Assembly (NCBI RefSeq): GCF_028858725.1
Contig: NC_084773.1
Coordinates: 1,912,350 to 1,976,349 of the forward strand
DNA from: Colius striatus
Lineage: Eukaryota > Chordata > Aves > Coliiformes > Coliidae
DNA: 64,000 nucleotides
Direction: 5' to 3'
Below are positions 21,891 to 33,441 of this stretch, piece after piece. The position numbers and the translations under genes are program-made. The notes under the pieces are model-generated. The model was not told the origin of the DNA and ran no database searches. It saw only the letters and a program-made list of their open reading frames with translations. Within the stretch, counting starts at the first letter, position 1; every line of letters starts with the position of its first letter.

Positions 21891-24800
21891 TTTATGAATC
21901 AGCATCATTAAACTATACATCCACATTGACATTTTCCAATCAGTATTGTGTTTTTAACATACTTCTCTGACTTGCAAAAGCTTTGGTCCCAGGTTTTGAG
22001 GTAATAACAGCATTTCTCTAAAGAAGTCTCTAAATCAGACTGAAGTTCATTAGTAATCTCTGGACTATCCACTTCCAAACGATTATCACTTTGTTCTGCC
22101 TATCAGGAATTACATGCAGCAGTATTCCTTGCCAGGAGACAGCGCTAACGGGGGCAACAAGAAAAAATACCTGTAATATTAGCATGTCTGAGGGAGAAAA
22201 CGAGCGAAAACCCGATGGGATTTGTAATGGGTTTGTAGAGACACGCCTCTTTGCCTCAGAAATTTTCCTTCTTGCAGATCTGATGCTTTGTGAAGCCTGG
22301 GTAAATCACAATCACCGTTTAACGACACGAGTCCTTTCAGCAGCTTTGGATTCCTTTGGGTGAAGGGCCTGGCTTGGGCCAGGAGGTTGGCAACGAAGCA
22401 TGGAAACTAATCTGCAGCGCTGTTGGAATTTGGTTCTTACGTTAAGCATCTGATAGCTCTCTGTTTGTCAACATAGTCTATGCTGATGATCTTAGCATAC
22501 ACGTTTCCTGAAAAGCAGGCATGTCCAAATCACTCACAAACACCCTGTTTGGGCTGACAGGGAGAACTGACTCAATCTCCTAGTTGAACAATTGTGCCGA
22601 GAACAATGCTTCCCTCCGGGTAAGCCTAAGATGAATTTCTGGGTAAGTGTGCCCTGCCTAATCACAGACATCACCCACTCCAAGATGGAATCCCAGCCCT
22701 TCTGTGGGACATACAACCCTCACCTTCCTGAAAGACCCCTTCAAGCAGCCCTCTGCCAGAATTAATGACAGATCTCTTTTCTTTCAGGAGGAGTGTACCG
22801 CGTACAGAAGCCTGTAGTTTAGACGATGAACTCTGTGGCAAAACAGACTGCTTTAGCTGCTGATAGCTTTTATTAGCTCAAAAATATGAGCTATGCTTTG
22901 ATTTTTTTTCAAGTTTTGTCCCCTGCTGGATTGAAACACCCTTGACTGGGCTGCAATAACAACTGGGAGCAGTTGTAGAGCCTTTCATGTCTGAGAAGCA
23001 CTTCACTTTTAGATTAGAAAGATTAATCAAAGTTGCTAACGCAAATTAATTACTGCTACAGAGAAAAGCATAGTAATTAAGCATAGTTTGGCACGCTTCG
23101 TGATTAGTGCATGCCTAGTTTCAGCAACATTTAGTACAATATGAATTACAGGTAGTTCATTAGTCCAGGCCCCAGATTTCGACTCGAGGCAAAGTTTCTC
23201 ACTCATATAAAATTCCCTCCCACCTCTTCCTGGGAGAAAACGGGTTTCACTACAGTCTTTGTTTTACCATCTGGAACAAAAAAAAGAAAGAAAAGAAAAG
23301 GAAAAAAAAAGAGAGAGCAAGATGATGCAATCAAATCTGCATGGTGTATCCTCCCACACAATGTACATAACAGGCTGCCTCTCCACAGAGCCAAAACTTC
23401 TCTATACCTCCAAGCGTGCTAAAGCGTGTCACATGCAAGCTCATGCATGCTCGTGTTCCTTCTGCAGTGCTTCATGGTTAAGACATTTTTAAGCAATCTA
23501 TAACACATCTCCAAAGTACTAATCAGAAAAAGTGGAGTTTTATAAGAAGCCTGTTCAAACACTTGCTGTCTATTCTGTCTTACCTCATTGCATTGGTTGT
23601 TCCTCGAATTCATGCGTGAGCTCTAAATACCTGGTTACCCAGCAGAATGCTACCTGGGGTTGCAAAAATGGTAGCACAAAAATAACCAGAGTGTCTGTGG
23701 TGGTTCATCTTTACTAATGCCAGCCTAGAAACATAAAGGTCTTTACTTCATCTGCACCTTTCCCAGTCAGAGGCAGCTGATGATGCCACTGGTTTCTATG
23801 CACAGCACTCCATCTTTCTCTAATCTTTCACTTATAAATCAGGATAATGAGAAATCCACAAGAGCTACTAATCAAGTTCAGTCTTTGATTGAGAGGGAGC
23901 CATTTTCTGACCATTAGGCCTGATGCCAATTCAAAACACTGAAGCAGATTTCAAGAGATTATGACTATGAACAGAGTGACTAATCCAGCTTTGAAACAAC
24001 CACTAACTCTCCAGTAAAAATTAGTCAAAATAGTCCTAAGGTACTTTGTAAATATTGCGTGTGCTTTGTATACTTCCTGCTCCACGAGAACAAAGCCACT
24101 TCTCTGAGCTGATTGATGTTGTCTCAACGAGCAGATCACATCCAGCACAGCTCCTGTTTACAAAAGTGAAAAAGTCAGCTGGTGTTGTCTGTGCATTGAC
24201 ATGGTTTGATAGTATTTGGTTGAATGCTACAAGTAAATTTCCTAGCAAGTAAGTTGTCCATCAACAGCAGCTTCCAGTGAGGTTGGGTAGGATGCCAGTG
24301 GCTAAAGAAGTCCAACACAGTACCTCCTGTCTTTTCAGATCTCAAATCACAATGCCTATCTTGGTAACCAAGGTGGCCACGCAGGGATTGGCAGGTGTGA
24401 TACAGGACCTCTGGGAGAGCTGGGCTGTGCTGAAACGGCAGTTGGAGGCTAAGCAGGATATACAGAAGTGATCTAAAATGGCACTAGTTGCCAGTGTTTG
24501 GGACTAAGTTGCCCTCGTTGTCTGGACACTCAGGTGTCTTATCCTTTGTAACCACTCTAGCGTGGAGTAAGAGGCAACTTAGTTGAGCTCTGTCTTTCTT
24601 TCCCCCCCACAGCTTTTTAACAAGACAGTGCTGCAAACAAGGAAGCTTTTGCAAATTTTGATCACTAGTAGAGTTTCTCATTTTTCCAGATAAACTAGAA
24701 GTGATTACTGACTCAGAGTAAGTTAAGGAAGATGATTCAGCTGTCGCACCAGCCAGCACCAATGAAGTCGTTCTGAATGACAACACATGGCTCCAGCATG

Positions 24801-27800
24801 GAAACGATTTCTCTTACCCATATATTTCTAAACAAGCACATTTTTTTTCAAAGATGTTCTTCAAATTTTGTATCAGAAGTTTTAAAATAGGTACCTAAAA
24901 TTAGCAATTAGTTTCCCAAATGTGTATTGAGTCACGTTACTAAGCAGCCAAATAGCAAAATGTTATTTTCCTCTTTTTGTCTAATTCTTCCTCATTTTCC
25001 AAATAAGTATATTCCACCTCCAGCTGACAGTTTACATCGTTTCATCAAACATGGGTTTGCTCACCAGTAGTTAGATTCTTGAAGCTCAAAAATTAACTCA
25101 AGAAAAAATGTAAATAAAACTGGACTTTCTTTAAAAAAAAGAAAGAATTCAAATAATATTGAGAATATCAAGTGAGATTTGAAGTGAGCCGTGAAAAACA
25201 ACCAAAGGCTATCCTTCAGCTTCACCTGAAGGTATCCCAGAAGTAAGAGACACATGCTGGGTTTTCTTCCCACAGATTATGGAACAAAGATTTAGAAAGA
25301 CATTCCATTTTAAAATTCTGACCAATCAGATAAATTCTGCTTTCAAGAGCTCTGAGGAGTAGATGTAGTTTTGTTTAAAGGCAAGACCTTGAATTGCTGC
25401 TGTTGCCTTGCACTGCTCTGTGCTTCTTAACACCCTGAGGATTGCTGGAGTAAGTAGTAAAAAAGGAGAGCTGACAGTTTGTGTTCTCTTGCTTTCACAA
25501 CTGAGATGGGATTTTTGGGAAAAGATGATGTAGAGCTTTTAAAAGCACCTACACAGGGAATACAAAAGAACTTTTGTCTCTCCAGATGAGGAAACAAGGA
25601 AAGAAAGAAGCTGGCAACCCTCTTTTAATTTGGTAGCTACTTCTCAAAGGTCTTCCAAGTGTTTGAGTGATGAGCACTTCCAAAAGGTGATCTGGGATAG
25701 GTAGAGCTGCATCTGCTCCATCCATTACAGCATTACTACAGTACTGAAGAAACCCAGCACAGTATTTCAGGTACATGATACCAACATAACAGGAGCTGTG
25801 CCTAGTTAACATGTCCTGTGCCCTTTCAAGGCTGTAGCAAAACCTGAAGTGTGGTTTTGATTTTACTGTAACTCAGACAGTGATCACCCAAAGAATCACT
25901 GTGGACCATGGATGGTAGATTTTCAGTAGTTCTACTGTTGAGGAAAAAGAGGATAAACTGATGCTGCTTTTCCCCAGCCTCTCAGGTATTTCACATAACA
26001 TTCTGCTTTTTAAACCCCCTGAAATTCTATGTGTGGGAACTGGAGTTATTAGGCAAAAAAAAATGTTCAGATAACCAGAAAAATATGTCAATGTGAGAGG
26101 AAAATATATTGATTTTATTCCCACCCACTGTAATAAAACGTGAGCATCTCACAGCTTCACTCATAATATGCTTCCAACTCTAAAGCTAGGAGGAGTTTTA
26201 GCATGCAAAGAAAGAAGACAGGGCAAAGCATCCTTTCAGTAAGCACAGAGTGCCATAAGCCAGCACCTCGCTTGCCAAGTGTGCTCTAACTGGAGATCTA
26301 CTGCACAGATCTCTCCAACTGATGGTTATGTAAATTGTCCAGATGGGCCCTTTAAACAGTAGATTACTATCCTGACTATATCTATCATCACTGAACACTG
26401 CATAGTTTTGGCTGATTCAAGCTAAACTGCTGTAGTGTCTGCTTTCTGCACATTTCTTCTTTCTTTGCAACACACATTAACAGTAGTCTCATGAGCATGG
26501 AGGTGTCTTTAGGCATGTTTTCCTCACATACACTTATTCTCTTCATTCACACATAGCCTGAGCCCACATACTCCACTGGCCTCAGGCAGTAAGAAACATG
26601 GTGTGCTACTAAAGAGACTGCCACTAGAATTTAGTGTGCAAACAAATTCTGCTGCCAAGGTGCCATATCAGTTTGCAGTCTATGTATGATTTCTCTCACA
26701 CAATAGATCCACCAAACAGCTCTAAGTGCCAGATATTTAAGCTTAAGTAAAAAGGAAATGCTCCTTTCCGCCCCTCTCCTCGTGGGGAAATGGAAATTAG
26801 TCACTCCCTATCCACCACCTGAACAAGGCCTAATTACTGCACAGAAAGGAGAGTAAATCAGAACTGTGCATTAGTTAACTGTTTGTCCTGGTGACAGTTT
26901 AAGTTGGCAGTAAGTGCTGTGTGCTTCAGCTCAGGACTCCTAGGAAACCGGGTTAGTGTTTCCATACAGAACAGATTCTACCCTTGATGCTGTTACTACA
27001 CAAGCCTGACCAAACAACCATCTTTTAACAACTCTGAAAACAGGTGTTGCAAGTTGCATCCGCTGCTATTGACTGTGAAAATGTCTCTTCTCATTGTTTG
27101 GTGGAATTGTAACAAATTTGGGTATATGGAGGAGACGTGTAATTTAAAGACCTCTGCCCCACCTGTTATGGGAATGCCTCTGAACTAGGATCAAGGAAGC
27201 ATTCTTTTTCTCATTTAGATGAGGTTTTTGTCTGTTTGCATGTCATGACTTAATCTATTAAAAAAGTGAAATGGTTCTTTTAAAAGTGTAATGTCCCAGT
27301 CTCCTCTCCCCTTAAGCTCAAGTTCACATACAGGTGAACACCAGGCTGTAATATCCATTCGTTTACTCAGCTTTGTTCTGCAGTTCATTTTTGAAGACAT
27401 TAGCATTTTTCACACCTTTTTTTTTTTTTACTAGAAAGGGAAAGCATGTGCATTGACTCAGGGCCATAGAAAGCTGATGTAATTTCATGGCAAGAAGATT
27501 CCTGCTACCCTTAAGAATGTTAGTACAAGTTCTGAACTGACTTACCCTCCTCTGGAATAATTATGCATTCCACTCTGGCACATTTTATCATGCAATTCTC
27601 CTTCTTTGTAGATTACATGTCTTGAGGAGGTACAAAAGGGAAGAGCAAAGACTGGTTTATTTCTATACATGCATCTAACTAAATTATATATACACACACA
27701 CCTCAAATAGTACTTTTAAATGTAAAATTATGTGAGAATTTACTTTCCAGACTTATTTAACATGCACATTAAATGCAGGTATCCTTTCATGCATCAAGGA

Positions 27801-27991
27801 GATGCAAGCATCTCTTGGGAGGAACACAGCAAGCATGGGGAAAAATGTATTGTTAAATTATAATTGAACAAGCTGGAACATGTTCAGGTTAAACAGCCCA
27901 CCCTCAAACTGCAAAAAGACAAATTATGCCCTCAGCAACTTCTGAAAAGCAAACTGCCTTCAGTGGATTTCTGCGAATTTAACTGTCTAGA
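21891..27991. other. SYN2 downstream intergenic sequence, no gene seen
   Basis: This is unique, AT-rich sequence without a recognisable exon. A CpG-retaining segment lies at 22140-22505 and a purine tract at 23278-23317. Open frames are short and without family resemblance. Confidence 0.7.
23278..23317. repeat. Purine (A/G) tract
   Basis: Forty bases of uninterrupted A and G, ending in GAGAGAG. A low-complexity tract with no repeat-family affiliation. Confidence 0.9.
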
Positions 27992-28103
27992 GTCTACAGC
28001 CACATTAGAATAAGTCTCCCTGATCTCAGAGATTAGGCAGTCCCCAGCCTAGTAAGTATTTGGATAAGAGACCACTTGGCAATTCCACACAGCATGAGGC
28101 GTT
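27992..28103 (+). repeat. 5S rRNA-derived relic (5S pseudogene or 5S-headed SINE)
   Basis: The stretch starts GTCTACAGCCAC, close to the vertebrate 5S rRNA start GTCTACGGCCAT. It continues with CTGATCTCAGAG...TTAGGCAG and AGCCTAGTAAGTATTTGGAT, then AAGAGACCACTTGGCAATTCC, and ends near AGCATGAGGC. These follow the order of 5S rRNA, including the internal promoter region (A box and C box), with a deletion of about ten bases and many point changes. Age and decay suggest an ancient element such as AmnSINE1, whose head derives from 5S rRNA; a simple 5S retropseudogene is the alternative. It is not a functional 5S gene. Confidence 0.8.
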
Positions 28104-31100
28104 AGCACAGGATGCATTCAGAGTCTGGATGTGAGGGCTGTTCACACATCAGACTTACAGTAAATACCCAAATATTGCAAAGAGGCAATAAGATGAGTTT
28201 ATTAGGCTACCTCTCCCTGACTACAGCAGCAGCTTAAAATAGGCTTGAAAAAAGACACAAAACCAAAAAAAAGGGAAAACCTCACTAAAACAAAGGCTGC
28301 ACACACAAACACACACACTTACCCCTCAAATAACAACCCAAACCAAACTGAAGGCTTATCTTAAGTGGCATGAGTTCTCCTTACAAAGAGCAGATATTAA
28401 AAACTGAATGAAGAGATTTAATTCAATCAGGTGTTCTGAATAATAGGGAAAAAATATAATTATGTGCAAGAAAGGCTACACACAAGGTCCATTTTCAGAC
28501 TTGAAGGTATAAAACTGTGTTACTGGTTTCAGTAGAAGTATATTGGGAAGTGGAGCTGCTGGATAAAGTCACTTGGACAATTGTTCTTCAGGACAAAGCC
28601 AGGAAGAGGAATTTTACTGTCCTTCCAGTAACTCTTTCAGACACGTTTTAGTCCATCTTCTTGAGGTGTAAGCAATTTAAATCAACATTTCTTTTTGATG
28701 CTTAGCAGGTTATGCATAAAACTTAGGAGAGGTGCAAGTACCCTGACCAGCTATGAACTCTGCACAGCAACCCAAGAAGGACCTAATGCTTCCTTCTGAC
28801 CACTCCCAAAATATGAATTCAGCTATTAAATGTCTCTAACCTGTTCTGCAAAACATATAGCATTCCATACTACAGAATTTCCTCAGACTGGTCATTCCTA
28901 CTGAGTTGCAAAGTTTCTCTGGGATAAAGAGGGTGAGGGATGGATGGTATACAGGGAAACTGTAACTAAAGAGGTTACAGAAAGACCCACCATTGTTTTC
29001 AGTTCTCATCTAGTTCTGAACTTCAGAAAAACTTACAAATGAGAATAGCAGCAGAGTGGATAACTAGGGCTCCTGTACTCATCTATGTATTTGAACTGCT
29101 GTGTTGAAAACTTCAAACCCTTCCTATGCTTCACACACAAATCCTCCTGTTCAGCTTGCAAACAAGCAAAACAATTGACAAAAGAAGTCACATTTTCTAC
29201 AAACCATTCAGATTGATGATGGAGGAGGTGGAGAGGGTGGAATGGGGAAAGAGTGATATATAGGAACATACAGGGACAGCACACAGACCATACAAGTGAA
29301 AGGGAGATCATTATTGCTATGCTTATTCTCCCTTCTAAAACACTGAAGCCCTCATGATGACAAACATTTTTTTTTTCATATTTTTTAAAGAAAAGCCAAA
29401 ATTGCCATTACATGGAAAAGGAGTTTGTTAAGCTGCTAACCAGCACTGATGCTCTTTGTGCTCCCTCACACATATGGCTAGCCGAGAATGCAAAGCAAGT
29501 TCAAGCTTGAAATGAATTTTTTTTCAGCAACCAGTATATAACACTAAACATGATTTAATAATGGAAAGACTGGCACAACCTTAAAGGAATATCATCAAGC
29601 AGGCAAGGTATGCTTGTGACTTATTATAAAACAGTTAAATCAGGTCGGAAGCATAATCCAGATTCTTTACATAATTATGGCAGAAGGGTGTGGAGGAAGG
29701 CATATCAATTAGTTTTTAAACTGGAGAGCTTCTAACAGTGAAACAAGCAATACATTGATCTCTCAGTTCTCTCAGCTCCCTTGAAAAAGCCTGTAATTTT
29801 TCCTTTTGCATTGATGTTACAGCCAGCTTCAAAGCCAGATGAATACTTTGCTAACATAGGGCTTATTCCTTTGCTGGAGAAGTTAGTACAATTCTTACCA
29901 GGTCAAGCTTAATGTTCTTAGGACAGTATCATCTCTCCTTAATCAAGCTGATCACAAGAAGTAAATGAACCAGCTAGTGCTGGTCCTCGTTCCATTGGTA
30001 GCAAAACATTCTTAACTTGGTCACAAACAAAATTGCTTCATTATAATGATAGAATCTGATATTATGTATGTTAGAGGGGTGGCTGAAAATGGAGAACTTG
30101 TTGTTTTGTAATGCTTGTGTTTGCAGTCAGTTAAAGCTCAAATAATTTCTTCTGCAATCAAGACCAGATTATTGCAGCAAACGGCACAAAATTCAGACTT
30201 TTTAGTGTTAGGAATTAAAGAACCAATAGAACAGTGTTTGATATTTTTAAGGTACTTTTGCTCTGGATTTCTGTGCTTAAGCCACCTTGCAATTCCATGG
30301 CAAAAGACTGACATTTCCTCAGATATCTGCCCCTCTCAGCCTGATTCTTAGAGGCTGAGACTGGATAATAAAAATGTGATTTGTACACACGGGGTTAGGT
30401 CTGAGGAATCAACAGCCCTTCACCAAAGCTATTGAAATAAGAGGTGTGTCTGCGATTACCAAAGAGATCTTCCGGTGATAAAGGAGAATTGCATCAGCTT
30501 TTGGCTCCGTGTGTCAGAATGACTCAGCAATTCAGAAGAATGTGTTTCCATTTTCTTTCCGGTTGGAAGATGGTGAACCTTGGCTAGTGCTTTCTCTCCA
30601 ACTCCTGTGAAACAGGCAAAATGGGGACGTTGTTAGGGTTGTCAGAAACAGCTTGACAGTCTTTATTCAGAGCCCTGCAGGAGCCACGCAAAGCTGACTG
30701 AGAGCATCGTAGCACATGCTTGCTTTGTAGTAGCAGCAGGAAATTTGTTTCAACAGGGCAGCAGCTGCTCCCCAGTGAGTTACCAGCTCATTTCTGCAAG
30801 TTACTACAGCACATAGCACAGGAAACTCTAATTTGGAATTGGAATTTAATTGTGAGAGCAAACGTTCTTGGTAATTCTAGTAATTAATTAGTCATTGCTA
30901 TGATTTGGACCTTCTGAAACCAGAAGAAGTTCAAAGACAAAACCAGAACATCTTTGCAAAATGTCATTAATAGTAGTCTATATTTTGAGTACGACACCAA
31001 AGCACCATGATTATCAAGATTAATTACATAGAAGTTCTTTCTCTTAGTATCCTCTCATATTGCCATTATTCAGAGATGGAATACTGAATTATGTTGACCA

Positions 31101-33299
31101 TTGGCTTGACCCACCATTGTGGTCTTTCTCTTCTTCCATCCAACTGAGTATTGAGTTTGTACCCACTCTATTTAGCCAAGTTTAAGGTAATTTGAGGGGA
31201 TTTGCAAAGTTTCTTCTGAAACAGGATTGTAACTGTGCAAGTTCCCCATGGAAGATGCATACTTATGCTCCTTTCCTCACAAGAAAGGCTTGTGAAAACT
31301 GAGTGAATCCCTGAGTATTTGATCCTAGCCTGTACAGAATTACCCAGTTTGTGTTATAAATAGTAGAATCAGGAAAAATTATACCTGTTCCTAGAGACTT
31401 ATTTGGCCCATCATTCCATCTAGAGTTAACATCCAACTGCAAGCAGTGTATACTCGTATCTGGCCTTTTGTCTACACTTCTGCCTCACCACTCAGCATCA
31501 GCTGAGGTTGGCACCTCTGCTCTCAAAACTACAACACACTGACTGAAACTCAGACCATCATACCTTACTTTCCATTCCATCCCTGCTTTCTAATATTTAA
31601 ATCATTTCCTTGGCCACTGAGAGGAAGCAATTAACATCTGTGCATACTTTAACAAGATATCACAAGACCTTAACTGACAAGATTTCATCATCAGACAATG
31701 TCAGACCAAACATTTCCTTTGGGCTATGCTATGTTAAAAAAAGTGGTCTTCAGGAACTGGAAAAACCCAAAAGCTACATTTCCAGTCAGCCTCGTTCTGA
31801 GAAAAGGCCTCTGAAAAGATCCCTAACAATTACAAACATATGGGGGATAAAATTGACTCGGGGCAGAAAAACACATTTGTTTAAATCAATCAATCATTGT
31901 CAAATTGTATTGTGTTCCACAAAGTCTGTTCATTCTCCTGAAATAAGAACTTGCATTTTCTAGGTTGTATTCATGAGGTCTGAAAGGAACTTTAAAACCA
32001 GCTTTTGAAGTCTGCCATTTCCTTTGCATCAAGTTCAATAAGCCTGAAATAGGTGGTGAAATAATGATGAAGTCAAGACTAACTTTTCTGCCCAGTTTGC
32101 ACCAGACAGTTCTAAAATACAATCCATCATCTAATCTAGAAAAGTACCTTCATGCCAGCTGTGGTTTTCAGCGACATGCCCTTTTGAATCAGCATCCAGA
32201 GTGATTTAACAGCACAACTGACTGAAACTCCCAGTTCCTCAGCTTATTTAGCTGATCTTGCTGCAACAGCATCGAAAGTTGTTTTACAATCATTAAACTA
32301 ATTTATGTCATTTTGTGGGAGTTGGTCACTTTCTTGGAACAGATTGGACTTTAAGGAGGCTGGTTTTCTCCATGAAATATTGGCACCCCCTCTGCTGTTA
32401 TGGTAAGCAGGCTCTGTTCATGAAACTCACACCTAAAGCAGTTCAATACATTTACAAGCCAATTACACTCACTTTTATATCAATGAAGACTAAAAATCAG
32501 TTGTGTACTACATGGAGGATTCAAGCCAGAAAAGGACAAAATGTTTCAAAACTGGTTGCTAGCCACTGCTAGGATCAGTGACATGTTGAACAAATGGAGG
32601 TGTGAGTTAGTATGCACATCAGTGTTTCACAAGGTCTACTCTTAATGGAAGAAATACTTTTATTCCCAAATGTGGATACTGTGTTCCATAATTTTCTAGC
32701 TATCAATAAAAATCTCAAGGCTGAAGAGGGATAAAAATATGCTGCTTAAAAAAATCAGAAACCTCCTTTCTGTCCAAAGCATCAGCTCTCTCCTCAAAGA
32801 GTTGTTTTACCAAAAAATCCTGAAAAGCAGGTACCTGCCAGCTATGACCAATTATGCTGCCCTACAGGAAAAGTGGCAATGAACTGAAGAGCATACCAGC
32901 ACACCAATATGCCTGTTCCATTGTGAAACATAAACCACAGGGTCCAAACATCAGTTGACAGAAATCAAAACGCTGTAAGGCCTTTCCAGGAAAGCCCCTG
33001 AAGGGTGATAAAAGAGTTATTGCATGACAGAGCCCTTGGGCAGGGCAGGCACTGCCATGGCATGTGTGGTGACAGAAGCCCAGATGGGTACGTGAGTGTG
33101 CTTGCACTGGATCCCTGTCTGGCATCTTCCACCTGAAAGAACAGCACAGGGACCCAAGTCTTAGCAAGCCTTGCATGGGGGAGGAAGAGGATTTTCCCCA
33201 AAGCAGAGAAAAATAAAGTTTGAAAAGTATCAATGTGTGGTGCTTTCTGAACAATGGAATATTTTATGTGTGTATGAATTTACTAGTCTGGGCACCTTA
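28104..33299. other. Intergenic sequence, no gene seen
   Basis: AT-rich unique sequence. CA-rich microsatellite-like DNA occurs near 28300-28320. A perfect NF-E2/MAF-type site lies at 30519-30529. No exon could be supported. Confidence 0.65.
30519..30529. promoter_or_regulatory. NF-E2/MAF-type site ATGACTCAGCA
   Basis: ATGACTCAGCA is the reverse complement of the NF-E2/half-MARE consensus TGCTGAGTCAT and contains an AP-1 core. It lies in non-repetitive intergenic sequence between SYN2 and the CpG island. Function is unknown; a single 11-base site can occur by chance. Confidence 0.3.
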
Positions 33300-33441
33300 G
33301 AATCACAGAATCATAGAATCACAGAATGGTAGGGGTTGGAAGGGACCTTTAGAGATCATCCAGTCCAACCCCTCTGCAGAAGCAGGTTCACCTAGATCAG
33401 GTCACATAGGAACATGTCCAGGCAGGTCTTGAAGACCTCCA
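33300..33441 (-). mobile_element. CR1 LINE, very short 5'-truncated copy, minus orientation
   Basis: Three tandem octamer units (GAATCACAGAATCATAGAAT and a further CACAGAAT) are followed by GGGGTTGGAAGGGACC and AGAGATCATCCAGTCCAACC. Only the terminal 140 bases are present. The match to the copy at 3167 stops abruptly after GAAGACCTCCA, so this is the 5' truncation point. Good preservation suggests a relatively young insertion. Confidence 0.96.
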
